DNA of 64,000 nucleotides. It comes from Streptomyces sp. ALI-76-A (GTDB taxonomy: Bacteria; Actinomycetota; Actinomycetes; Streptomycetales; Streptomycetaceae). Made by a program: the position numbers and the translations under genes. The stretch is taken from contig NZ_JASVWB010000002.1 of the NCBI RefSeq assembly GCF_030287445.1, positions 744,001-808,000 of the forward strand, read 5' to 3'. The notes under the pieces were generated by a model. That model saw nothing but the letters and a program-made list of their open reading frames with translations, ran no database searches and was not told where the DNA came from. The first letter of the stretch is position 1. The number at the start of each line of letters is the position of its first letter. Positions 36,959 through 45,000 of this stretch are shown in pieces.

Positions 36959-37807
36959 ATGGACACCGTTATCGTGCAGTTGCCCGACGAAACGCCGGCC
37001 GCGCACCGAGGAATTCACCGGATCCCGCGGCTGCTGCACATGGGGCCCGGTGAGACGAAGGACTTCGGCCGGGGAGCGCCCGGCAGCACGCCGGCCATCG
37101 TGCTGACCGATCCGGGTGTGTCGCGCCACGCCGGACTCATCGAGGCCGCCGGGGACTTCTGGCGGCTGTCGAACTTCAGCGCCACGTCCACCTACGCGGT
37201 GGAGAACCTCGAAGGAGCCGGCGAGTACATCAAGGTGGCGCCGGGGCGGCTCGGCGCGCCCGTCCCGTTCGAGTTCTCCCGGGTGGTGCTGCCCGCCCTG
37301 GACGGCACCGCGACCTTCAAGGTGTTCGCGCCGCAGCACGCGTACGCGCAGGACGGGGCGGGTCCCGACTACGGGGAGCGGACCGTCAGCCCCTTCTCCC
37401 TGGACCCGACCTCGAAGTACTTCCTGGTGCTGGTCGCGCTGTGCGAGCCCCGGCTGCGCAGTTCCTCCGGCGCTGCCCTGCCCGGCGCCGGGGAGATCGT
37501 GGAGCGGCTGCGTCCCCTGGAGTCGTGCCGCGACCTGACCCGCTCGGCGGTGAACTACCACATCGACTACCTGACGTCCGCGAAGCTCCGGCTGCGGACC
37601 GTCCACGAGGACGACCTGACGGCGAACGGCCCGAAGGACGGCGGACGGGTGGGCGCCAAGCGCGAGGACCTGGTGACTCTGGCGCTGCGGTTCAACCTGG
37701 TGCACGAGGAGCACCTGGCCCTGCTGCCCCGGCGCATCGCCCCGCCGGCCCGGTCCCCGGGGTCGGGAGCGGCGGCAGCGCCGGCTCCCGCGCACGAGTG
37801 CCGCTGA
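36959..37807 (+). CDS. FHA-domain-containing protein
   Basis: 282 residues. The N-terminal ~130 residues fit a forkhead-associated fold: GRGAPGSTPAIVLTDPGVSR followed by HAGLIEAAGDFWRLSNFSAT, with the phosphothreonine-binding pattern G..R/SRxH...N. The C-terminal half contains VALCEPRLRSSSG, SCRDLTRSAVNYHIDYLTSA and a last conserved LVTLALRFNLVHEEHL, which could be a winged-helix-like or kinase-associated module. FHA proteins read phosphothreonines made by Ser/Thr kinases, so it may relay signals. GGGGGAAG precedes the ATG. It is not in an operon. Domain call is fairly good, role unknown. Confidence 0.6.
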   Translation: MDTVIVQLPDETPAAHRGIHRIPRLLHMGPGETKDFGRGAPGSTPAIVLTDPGVSRHAGLIEAAGDFWRLSNFSATSTYAVENLEGAGEYIKVAPGRLGAPVPFEFSRVVLPALDGTATFKVFAPQHAYAQDGAGPDYGERTVSPFSLDPTSKYFLVLVALCEPRLRSSSGAALPGAGEIVERLRPLESCRDLTRSAVNYHIDYLTSAKLRLRTVHEDDLTANGPKDGGRVGAKREDLVTLALRFNLVHEEHLALLPRRIAPPARSPGSGAAAAPAPAHECR

Positions 37808-38162
37808 TCCGCCGGGGCCCTGACATCTGTCAGGTGCCTCGCCGCCTCCACTCCTCCCTGTCGTGCTGAGGTCGGCCCAGTGCCGTGCGGCACCGCGTCA
37901 CACAGGGCCGTCGGGACGCACACGTGGCGGACCGCCGTCAGGGAGCCCGGCGGCGGCGACGTCGCCCGGGTGAACAGCCTGGGCCTGCGGGGCGGTGTGA
38001 AGATCGCGGAGGTCCCCGACCGCTGGCGCCGGTCCGCCGCGCCGGCACCGGTCGTGCGCGGCGCGGTCGGCCGACGGACCCGGGCCCGCCTTCCCGGCGC
38101 GGCCGGGGTCCGCGGCGCGTGATAGGACGATCAGCGAGAGATCGCGATCGAGGAGTGCACAC
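37808..38162. other. Stretch without a recognised gene
   Basis: One frame reads VNSLGLRGGVKIAEVPDRWR in the middle, which looks protein-like but matches no family I know. It could be a short remnant; otherwise nothing. Confidence 0.35.
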
Positions 38163-38672
38163 GTGACAGATACGGCAGCGGCGGCCACCGGCGTACGGGT
38201 CTTCGTCGACAAGCAGAGTCCGGAGGCCTACCGCGCCCTGACCGCCACGGCCGAGGCCGTCCGGGGCGTCGCCGCCGCGGCGGGACTGGACCGGCCGCTC
38301 GTCGAGCTGGTGAACATCCGGGTGTCCCAGATCAACACCTGCGCCTACTGCCTCAACCTGCACACCAGGGCCGCGCTGCGCGCCGGCGAGACCGTCCAGC
38401 GCCTGGGTGTCCTTCCGGCCTGGCGGGACACCGATCTGTTCACCCCCCGGGAGCGGGCCGCGCTCGCGCTCGCCGAGGCCACCACGCGCCCGGCGGACGC
38501 CGGGACACAGGAGAGTGCCTACGCCGAAGCCCGGGCCGTGCTGTCCGACGACGAGATATCGGCGGTGATCTGGGTGGCGATCACGATGAACGCCTTCAAC
38601 CGGGTGTCGGTCATGAGCAAGCATCCGGTGCGCGCCGTGCCCGCCTCGCCACCGGCGACCCCGTCGGCCTGA
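38163..38672 (+). CDS. AhpD-like alkylhydroperoxidase / CMD family protein
   Basis: 169 residues. The active-site helix reads PLVELVNIRVSQINTCAYCL followed by NLH, giving C60, C63 and H67 with E49 upstream: the redox CxxC and proton relay of AhpD. The helix TPRERAALALAEATT and the final IWVAITMNAFNRVSVMSKHP complete the fold. It likely reduces organic peroxides as a cytosolic trimer. Genes of this type often sit next to an ECF sigma factor, but none is here. GAGGAG precedes the GTG. A strong terminator follows. Confidence 0.87.
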   Translation: MTDTAAAATGVRVFVDKQSPEAYRALTATAEAVRGVAAAAGLDRPLVELVNIRVSQINTCAYCLNLHTRAALRAGETVQRLGVLPAWRDTDLFTPRERAALALAEATTRPADAGTQESAYAEARAVLSDDEISAVIWVAITMNAFNRVSVMSKHPVRAVPASPPATPSA

Positions 38673-38773
38673 GGGCGTGCGGCCAGGCCGTGTGAAACGG
38701 CGGCACAACGGGTCGGCGTTCCCATCGGCCGGACGACGTACAGCCCGGCCGGGCGGCACGGCACCCGGCACGG

Positions 38774-38815
38774 CGGCCGGCCCGGCCACCGCGCAGTGCG
38801 GGGCCGGGCCGGCCG
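38774..38815. terminator. Strong bidirectional hairpin terminator
   Basis: A perfect 14-bp stem (CGGCCGGCCCGGCC) extended by a further 4-bp inner stem (CCGC/GCGG) lies between the convergent AhpD-like and L36 genes. Confidence 0.8.
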
Positions 38816-38830
38816 GGTGGACGCGCCGCC

Positions 38831-38953
38831 TCAGCCCTGGCGTGCCTTGAAGCGCGGGTCCTTCTTGTTGATCACGAACGTCACTCCCCGGCGGCGTACC
38901 ACCTGGGCCCCCGGCTTCGACTTCAGCGAGCGCAGGGACGCGCGTACCTTCAT
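38831..38953 (-). CDS. rpmJ: 50S ribosomal protein L36, cysteine-free paralogue
   Basis: 40 residues: [20 protein letters not shown], then [20 protein letters not shown]. Canonical L36 has a C-C-C-H zinc ribbon; all ligands are missing here, and the length (40 rather than 37) fits the zinc-independent type. Such paralogues replace zinc-bearing copies when zinc is scarce and are usually under the repressor Zur. It is the last gene of an L33-L31-L36 set. A GAGGAGGA ribosome binding site precedes the ATG. Confidence 0.9.
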   Translation of the reverse strand: MKVRASLRSLKSKPGAQVVRRRGVTFVINKKDPRFKARQG

Positions 38954-38990
38954 GTCCGTGTCCTCCTCGTGTGCGAAGACCGCGGCCCGG

Positions 38991-39251
38991 TCAGCGGTGG
39001 GCGCCGGACGCGGTGCCGTAGCGCCGCTCGAACCGCTCCACACGGCCCGCGGTGTCCACGACCCGCGTGGTGCCGGTGTAGAACGGGTGGCTGGCCGACG
39101 AGATCTCGACGTCGATCAGCGGGTAGGTGGTGCCGTCCGTCCACTCGATCGTCCGCGACGCGGGCGCGGTCGAGCGGGTGAGGAACGTGGCTCCCGCCGC
39201 GCGGTCGCGGAAGACGACCGGGCGGGAGACGGGGTGGATGGCGTGCCTCAT
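38991..39251 (-). CDS. rpmE2: 50S ribosomal protein L31 type B (zinc-independent)
   Basis: 86 residues beginning [20 protein letters not shown], with [20 protein letters not shown] and [20 protein letters not shown]. The type B length and the absence of all CxxC zinc ligands mark it as the zinc-free form. It lies 46 bases after the L33 gene and 37 before the L36 gene on the same strand, so one transcript is likely. In Streptomyces the type B set is induced on zinc limitation through Zur. Confidence 0.92.
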   Translation of the reverse strand: MRHAIHPVSRPVVFRDRAAGATFLTRSTAPASRTIEWTDGTTYPLIDVEISSASHPFYTGTTRVVDTAGRVERFERRYGTASGAHR

Positions 39252-39297
39252 GGTGTGTCCTTTCCTACGGCTGTCCGGCGAGGGGTGACGGTCCGTC

Positions 39298-39462
39298 TCA
39301 CCTCGCCTCGCGGAAGGCGACGTGCTCCCCGGCCACCGGGTCGTACTTGCGCAGGACCAGCCGGTCGGGATCGGTGAGACGGTTCTTGCGCGTCACATAG
39401 GTGACGCCGGTCCCGGCCGTCGACCTCAGCGTGACGACGGGACGCACGGTGTTGCGTGCCAT
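39298..39462 (-). CDS. rpmG: 50S ribosomal protein L33, cysteine-free paralogue
   Basis: 54 residues: [20 protein letters not shown], then [20 protein letters not shown] and [14 protein letters not shown]. The normal zinc pairs (CxxC, about residues 9-12 and 35-38 of the family) are replaced by non-cysteine residues. First gene of the L33-L31-L36 group. An excellent AAGGAGG stands before the ATG. I looked for an AT-rich Zur box in the 100 bases upstream and did not see a convincing one. Confidence 0.9.
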   Translation of the reverse strand: MARNTVRPVVTLRSTAGTGVTYVTRKNRLTDPDRLVLRKYDPVAGEHVAFREAR

Positions 39463-39729
39463 GAGGTCCTCCTTCCGCCCACATCGCGGGTTTCTCGGTT
39501 TCTTGGCCCGCGCATGTCAGCTACGTGGGCGTCAACGCAAGCCCCCACCGGTACATTCCCGCCCGCGCGAAGCCAGGTACGGGCCTGGTCGGAGCCTCGG
39601 CGGGAGCGCCTCGAAGACGCGCCGCTGTTCTTCCTGTTGTTCTTCCTGGTGCGGGCGGACGGCCCGGGGTGGGATGGAGCGCGCCGCACGGTCGGCAGCC
39701 GCGTCACGATCCATCAAGGAGCAGTCGTC

Positions 39730-40737
39730 ATGTGCAGCACCCTGTCGACCTCTTCGCTGTCCCCGTCCGACCGCGCGGAGATCCGGCGGGGCGCGGTCTC
39801 CCTCAGGTTCGTGCCGCTGCGTGTCGGCCTCTCCGACGCCGAGTCGGCCACGGCCGCGGTCACCAGCCGCCGGCTGGGCCCGCTCCGGGTCTCGACCGTC
39901 TCCGCGGGGCCGCGGAGGGCCGTACGGGATCACCGGATGATCACGCGGGACGGCGAGACCCACCTCACACTCACCCTCCAGCACCGCGGAACCGCCCGGC
40001 TGGTCCAGGACCGGCGTGAGGTGCTCCTGGAACCGGGCCAGTTCGCCCTGTCCGACTCCGCGCGGCCGTTCCTGCTGGAGCTGCCGGAGCCGTTCGGCTT
40101 CACCGCGTTCGACGTGCCCAGGTCCTCGCTCGATCTGGCGGGCCGGGACGTGCGGGCTCTCACCGCGCGGGCGTTCTCCCCCGGCGCCGGGTGCGCCGGC
40201 GTCGTGGCGGCCTACCTGGGAGCGTTGGCCCGCGACGCGGCGGACGTCACCCCGGAGACGGCACACCAGCTGGGCCTGACCGCATGCGACCTGCTGGCCG
40301 CCCTGGTCCGGGAGGAGCAGGGCCGGCCCGCCCCGGAGACACCCGAAGCTGCCCGGGCGATGCTGACCCGGGTCCAGACCTACGTGCTGAGGCACCTGGC
40401 CGATCCGGGACTGGCCCCGCCGGCCGTCGCGGCCGCCCACCACATCTCGGTCCGGTACCTGCACAAGCTCTTCGAGCGCGAGGACACCACGCTGGCCAAG
40501 TGGATCCAGGCCCGCCGGCTGGACATGTGCCGTCGGGACCTGGCGCGCCACTCGCTGCGGGGGCCCGGTGTCGCGTCGGTGGCGCGGCGCTGGGGTTTCG
40601 TGAGCGCCGCGCACTTCAGCCGCGTGTTCCGGGCCGCGTACGGCATGTCGCCCACCGAGTGGCAGGCCGAGGTGCGATCGGGCGGACCCGCGCCCACTCC
40701 GGCGGACGAGGCGCTCTCCGGCACGCGCGAAGGGTGA
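39730..40737 (+). CDS. AraC family regulator with AraC-binding-like N-terminal domain
   Basis: 335 residues. The N-terminal ~200 residues form an AraC_binding_2-like cupin region: LRVSTVSAGPRRAVRDHRMI, QDRREVLLEPGQFALSDSAR and PFLLELPEPFGFTAFDVPRS. The C-terminal ~110 residues are the double helix-turn-helix: LAPPAVAAAHHISVRYLHKL, then PGVASVARRWGFVSAAHFSR and AYGMSPTEWQ. This layout matches the FeaR/tynA-type and related activators of small-molecule catabolism. AAGGAG precedes the ATG. Divergent from the ribosomal protein set with a ~270-base gap; no obvious target gene adjacent. It converges with the STAND regulator gene. Confidence 0.85.
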   Translation: MCSTLSTSSLSPSDRAEIRRGAVSLRFVPLRVGLSDAESATAAVTSRRLGPLRVSTVSAGPRRAVRDHRMITRDGETHLTLTLQHRGTARLVQDRREVLLEPGQFALSDSARPFLLELPEPFGFTAFDVPRSSLDLAGRDVRALTARAFSPGAGCAGVVAAYLGALARDAADVTPETAHQLGLTACDLLAALVREEQGRPAPETPEAARAMLTRVQTYVLRHLADPGLAPPAVAAAHHISVRYLHKLFEREDTTLAKWIQARRLDMCRRDLARHSLRGPGVASVARRWGFVSAAHFSRVFRAAYGMSPTEWQAEVRSGGPAPTPADEALSGTREG

Positions 40738-40832
40738 GCGGAACCGGGAGGGGGGAGCGGGCGGTGGGGTCGGGCAGGAGGACGGGCCGCGAGAGGCGGA
40801 CCGGTGGCGGCGCACCGAGCGCGGGCCGTGCG

Positions 40833-43121
40833 TCAGGGCGGCGGCGCGGCGCCCTCGTGCCGCCAGCTCTCCCGCACCGCGTTCGCCTCGTCCAGCCACC
40901 GGTCGGACCGGGCCTCGGTGAAGCAGCGGACGGCGTCCTCGATCATCACCACCGCCTCGTCGCGCCGGTGCAGCGCCCACAGCGCCTGCGCCTTGCGCAT
41001 CGCCGGTACCCCGCGGTTCAGGGCGATGCCCACGTGGGCGTCCAGCTCCAGCGCCCGGTCGCAGACCTCGTTCGCCGCCTCCCAGAGGCCCAGGTCCAGC
41101 AGGACCAGCGCCTTGCCGGTCAGGGCGTTCATCACCGTGAGGTCCGCGATGTGCGGCGCCGGAGCCGTGCTCGGGTCGGTCAACCGCGCCACGGTGGTGT
41201 CGAAGACATCGACGGCCTCCTGGAACCGGCCCGCCGCCCGCAGGTTGAGCGCGAGGCCGAGGAGCGCCTGCGGGTGGCCCTCCTTGTCCCCCGCTGCGGC
41301 GAACAACTCCGCGGCCCGCCGCGCCTGGTCGACGGCGGCCCCGAACTCCCCCGAGTCGGTGGCGGCGTAGGCGGCGTACGTCAGCGACCACGCCTCCTGC
41401 ACCGGACTGTCCGCCCGGCGGGCGAGCTGGGCGGCCTCCAGGGCGAGAACCATGGCGTCGGCGGGCCGGCCGAGGCAGTTGCTGAACGCCCAGGCGAGGT
41501 AGTTGGCGTGGGTGGCTTCGAGTCCGGGGTCGCCGAGCGCGTGGGCGGCGGACCGCGACAGCGCGAAGACGGTGTGCCAGTGTCCCCAGTGGATCCAGCG
41601 GTCGGAGAACCAGTGCATGGACTCCGCCACGTCGACGACCGTGCGGTGCGCGCCGGCCGCCGCGGCGGCACGCAGGGCGGCGAACCAGTTGACGCTCTCC
41701 GACCGCAGCCAGTGCTGGGCGGAGGGCGCGTCGTGGAGGTCGACGAGCGGGCCGTCGACGGTGCCCGGGGCAAGGCCAGGTTCGAACCACTGGCCGGCGG
41801 TACGGGCGGTGTCCAGGAGCCAGGTGTCCAGCGCCGCGCGGGCCGCCTGTCGTTCCTCGGGGCTCTCCTCGTCGCACAGACGCTGGTAGGCGTACAGCCG
41901 CACCAGGTCATGGAACGAGGCCCGGTCGTCGCCGCCGGCGTTCAGCAGCCCGAGTTCGATGAGCTCGTCCGTAATCCGCTCCACGTCCGGGGCATCGGAC
42001 GAGGTGAGCGCGGCTCCGAGGGCGGGTGAGAAGTCGGGACCGGGCACCAGCGCCAGCCGTCGGAACAACTGGCGCGCGGGGCCGGTCAGTTGCTCGTAGG
42101 ACAGAGTGAACGCCGACTTGATCCGGAGGTCTCCGGCGGTCAGGCGGTCAAGGCGCAGGTCCTCGGCCGCCAGCCGGTCGGCCAGGCTCGTCGCGCTCCA
42201 GGCCGGACGGCTCACCAGGCGGTTGCCGGCGATGCGCAGGGCCAGCGGCAGGCCGCCGCAGAGGTCGGCGACGCGCCGCAGGGAGGCCGTGTCCCGCTCG
42301 TGCGTCCCGTGCCCCGCCCGGTCGGCGGTGATGGTCGCCAGCAGGGCGGTGGCCGCGTCGGCCGCGAGCGGGGGCGGCACGAGACGCCGGGCGTGTTCGA
42401 TGCCGGTCAGCGCGCGGCGGCTGGTGATCCAGAAGGTGCAGGTCCCGCCGCCGGGCAGCAGCGGGCGCAGCTGCGCCTCGTCGGCGGCGTTGTCGAGGAT
42501 GACGAGGACGTTCCGGTCGCGGACCAGGCGGCGGTGGAGCACCTGGCGTTCCTCGGGGTCGGCCGGCAGGTCGCGTTCCCGCACGCCGAGTGCCTTCAGC
42601 AGTCGGGCCAGCGCGTCGTGGGGGTCCAGCGGCTCGGCGTCCAGGCCGCGCAGGTTGAGGAACAGGCGTCCGTCGTCGTAGCGCTGTGCCTGCCGGTGGG
42701 CGGCCTCGACGACCAGTGTCGTCTTGCCGACTCCGGGGGCACCGGTGACGACGACGGCGTGCGTGCCCGCTGCCGGTCCCGGTCCGGCCGTGTCGAGCCA
42801 GTGCAGCTCCTCGTCGCGGCCGGCGAAGTCGGGGACGGCCGGCGGGAGGTCGCACAGGCCGAACGTGGTGGGCCGGGTGCGGCGTCGGCCGTCCCGGGCG
42901 GCGGCGAGCAGGGCGTCGGCGTCCTTCCCCACCAGGCCGAGGGCGGCGGCCAGCGCCTGGACGGTGCGCGCCTGCGGTCCTTTGCTGTGACCCCGTTCCA
43001 TGTCGCCGATGGCGCGGTCACTGACGCCCGAGGCCTCGGCGAGTTCCTCCAGCGTCAGGCCGGCGGCGTGCCGGAATCCGCGGAGCAACGGTCCGAGGGC
43101 GTCCGGTTGCGGACCGACCAC
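40833..43121 (-). CDS. XRE-NB-ARC-TPR (STAND) transcriptional regulator
   Basis: 762 residues. Residues 10-65 hold an XRE helix-turn-helix (GLTLEELAEASGVSDRAIGD, MERGHSKGPQ). An NB-ARC ATPase follows: Walker A TGAPGVGKTT (126-135), Walker B NVLVILDNAADEAQL, sensor WITSRRALTG and GLPLAL. The C-terminal ~350 residues are helical TPR-like repeats (TDSGEFGAAVDQARRAAELF, AAGRFQEAVDVFDTTVARLT). STAND proteins switch between ADP and ATP forms on binding a signal and then oligomerise; in Streptomyces such genes regulate development or metabolism. The GTG start has AGAGGA upstream. Same strand as the TPR and SARP genes behind it. Confidence 0.85.
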   Translation of the reverse strand: MVGPQPDALGPLLRGFRHAAGLTLEELAEASGVSDRAIGDMERGHSKGPQARTVQALAAALGLVGKDADALLAAARDGRRRTRPTTFGLCDLPPAVPDFAGRDEELHWLDTAGPGPAAGTHAVVVTGAPGVGKTTLVVEAAHRQAQRYDDGRLFLNLRGLDAEPLDPHDALARLLKALGVRERDLPADPEERQVLHRRLVRDRNVLVILDNAADEAQLRPLLPGGGTCTFWITSRRALTGIEHARRLVPPPLAADAATALLATITADRAGHGTHERDTASLRRVADLCGGLPLALRIAGNRLVSRPAWSATSLADRLAAEDLRLDRLTAGDLRIKSAFTLSYEQLTGPARQLFRRLALVPGPDFSPALGAALTSSDAPDVERITDELIELGLLNAGGDDRASFHDLVRLYAYQRLCDEESPEERQAARAALDTWLLDTARTAGQWFEPGLAPGTVDGPLVDLHDAPSAQHWLRSESVNWFAALRAAAAAGAHRTVVDVAESMHWFSDRWIHWGHWHTVFALSRSAAHALGDPGLEATHANYLAWAFSNCLGRPADAMVLALEAAQLARRADSPVQEAWSLTYAAYAATDSGEFGAAVDQARRAAELFAAAGDKEGHPQALLGLALNLRAAGRFQEAVDVFDTTVARLTDPSTAPAPHIADLTVMNALTGKALVLLDLGLWEAANEVCDRALELDAHVGIALNRGVPAMRKAQALWALHRRDEAVVMIEDAVRCFTEARSDRWLDEANAVRESWRHEGAAPPP

Positions 43122-43218
43122 GACAGCATGTTCCTCTCAGCGACGACGCCCCAGCCTACCGAAGAAACGTGCCTGCTCCGGGCCGGTCCGCCCGGAGGGG
43201 ACCGGCCCGCGGCGCGGG

Positions 43219-44901
43219 TCAGTCCCCGCAGCAACCGTCCCCGTCGCCCGCTCGGGGGTCGGTGTCGAGGCGGCAGAAGCACGACGCCTCGACGGGTACG
43301 TCGGCCAGTGCGGCGGCGGTGCGCAGGTGCTGGGCGACGATCCGTGCCTCCCCCGCCCTGCCCAGGCGGACCAGGCACTCGTGGAAGCCGTGCAGGGCCC
43401 ACACGTTGCCCGGGTGCTGGAGGGCGCGCGGGAGCGTGTCGTCCAGACCGAGGTCGGCGCGGTAGACGGCCTCGGCCTCCGCGACGCGGCCCTGTTCGAG
43501 GAGCAGGGCGCCGTAGGCGTGGCGGGTGGGCTGCATCCAGCCCCAGGGCTCGTCGTAGGGGAGGTTGTCGTCCAGGTCGATCGAGCGTTCCAGGGCGGCG
43601 AAGGCTGCGTCGAGATGGCCTTTGCGGTACTCCAGTTCGCCGTCGAGCATCGCGGAGGCGATGGCGAGGATGTCGGCGCACGTGTTGTTGAACAGCATGC
43701 GGCTCTCGGGGACCCGGGCGACCGCCTCGTGGAACAGCCGGCGTTCGGTCTCCGCCTCGGCGACCCGGTGGGTGGCCGAGAGGGCGACACCGCGGGCGTA
43801 GTGGAGCATCGCGGTCGTCACGCAGTGGAGCTCCGGGTCGGCGGGCAGGGGCAGGGCCAGGATGTCGGCCCAGCGGCCGAAGCGGATCAGGACATGCGCC
43901 CGCATGGCGAGGAAGCCCTCCAGCCAGTCGGCCATGGGCGGGCTCTCCACCCGCAGCAGTTCCTCGGGGATCGACGCCTCCAGTCGCGCGGCGGTCTCCA
44001 GGGCGACCTCGCACTGGCCGAGGAACATCGCGCCGTAGATCTTGAAGTGGTAGTTGTGCGACCGGTACAGCGTGTAGAAGTTCATCGCCCCGGCGCGTGC
44101 GTGGACCTTCTCGTCCGCGAGGATCGCGGCACTGTTGTCCGACACCACCCGCCGGTAGTCGCCGCAGAGCACCTCCAGGTGCGAGGGCATGTGGTGGAGG
44201 TGGCCGGCGTCCGGGACCAGGCCCCGCAGCCGGTCGGCGACGGACAGGGCCGCCTCGGGAGTCGGGGACATCTCCATCAGATGGACGTACAGGTGCAGGG
44301 CGCCCGGGTGCCGCCGCCCGGCGTCGGTGGCCAGCACCCGGTCCAGGACGGCCTTGGCCTCCAGCGTGCGGGCCCCGTCGGCCGGCTCACCGCTGCGCAG
44401 GTCCCACAGCTGCCAGGGCGTGAGGTTCATCAGCGCGTCGGCGTACAGCGCGGCCACGTCCGGGTCGTCGGGGGCCAGGGCGTGGACCGCGCGCATGCTG
44501 TCGGCGTACGGCTCGTTCCACACCGAGCAGTCGTCCACCGGCTCGGCCCGCGGATAGCGGGCGCGCAGCGCGCCGATCAGGGCCCGTTCCACGGGGGTGG
44601 CGTCGGCGGACTTCTCGTGGGCCAGTTCGACGGCGGCGTGGGTGCGGTCGACGGTCCGGGTCAGCTCCTGGCCGTCGAAGAACTCCCAGGGCTTGTTGTA
44701 GTTCGGGCCCAGGGCGTAGGCGATGCCCCAGTGGGCCATGGCGCAGTCGGGATCGGCCGCGGCCGCCGCCTCGAAGCAGGCGACCGCCTCCTCGTGGTGG
44801 AAGGCGTACGTCCACACCAGCCCGCGGTCGAACCAGAGCTGGGCCTGTGCCGACGAGGTCGTCACGGAGCGGCCGTGCGTGCCGAGGTCGTAGTACTCCA
44901 T
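43219..44901 (-). CDS. TPR-repeat protein of unknown function
   Basis: 560 residues, all-helical. It opens MEYYDLGTHGRSVTTSSAQA and has a first TPR at QLWFDRGLVWTYAFHHEEAV with ACFEAAAAADPDCAMAHWGI. Further repeats lie through the body (VAALYADALMNLTPWQLWDL, LEYRKGHLDAAFAALERSID, ALLLEQGRVAEAEAVYRADL). Conserved HLYVHLMEMSPTPEAAL and GHLHHMPSHLEVLCGDYRRV, with several histidines, hint at a metal or ligand site. The C-terminus ends in a cysteine-rich stretch (EASCFCRLDT...GCCGD), unusual for TPR proteins. No signal peptide. AGGAG precedes the ATG. It lies between a SARP and a STAND regulator on the same strand. Confidence 0.75.
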   Translation of the reverse strand: MEYYDLGTHGRSVTTSSAQAQLWFDRGLVWTYAFHHEEAVACFEAAAAADPDCAMAHWGIAYALGPNYNKPWEFFDGQELTRTVDRTHAAVELAHEKSADATPVERALIGALRARYPRAEPVDDCSVWNEPYADSMRAVHALAPDDPDVAALYADALMNLTPWQLWDLRSGEPADGARTLEAKAVLDRVLATDAGRRHPGALHLYVHLMEMSPTPEAALSVADRLRGLVPDAGHLHHMPSHLEVLCGDYRRVVSDNSAAILADEKVHARAGAMNFYTLYRSHNYHFKIYGAMFLGQCEVALETAARLEASIPEELLRVESPPMADWLEGFLAMRAHVLIRFGRWADILALPLPADPELHCVTTAMLHYARGVALSATHRVAEAETERRLFHEAVARVPESRMLFNNTCADILAIASAMLDGELEYRKGHLDAAFAALERSIDLDDNLPYDEPWGWMQPTRHAYGALLLEQGRVAEAEAVYRADLGLDDTLPRALQHPGNVWALHGFHECLVRLGRAGEARIVAQHLRTAAALADVPVEASCFCRLDTDPRAGDGDGCCGD

Positions 44902-45000
44902 GGCTGACTCCTGACGGTCCTGCCGCTCGGCGGATGATGTCCCGGAGTCGATTTTCCCCGATTTCCCGCTCCCTGCCGGGGACATTCCCGCCGTGCGCAC

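Noticed and set aside
37880..38122. Short frame with VNSLGLRGGVKIAEVPDRWR
   Set aside because: Protein-like but too short, without start signals or a recognised family.
39463..39729. Zur box upstream of the ribosomal protein set
   Set aside because: Searched by eye for an AT-rich TGAAAAT-type palindrome and found none.
39532..41877. Long minus-strand frame spanning the AraC gene and part of the STAND regulator
   Set aside because: It crosses two real genes with clear domains and shows no domain of its own.
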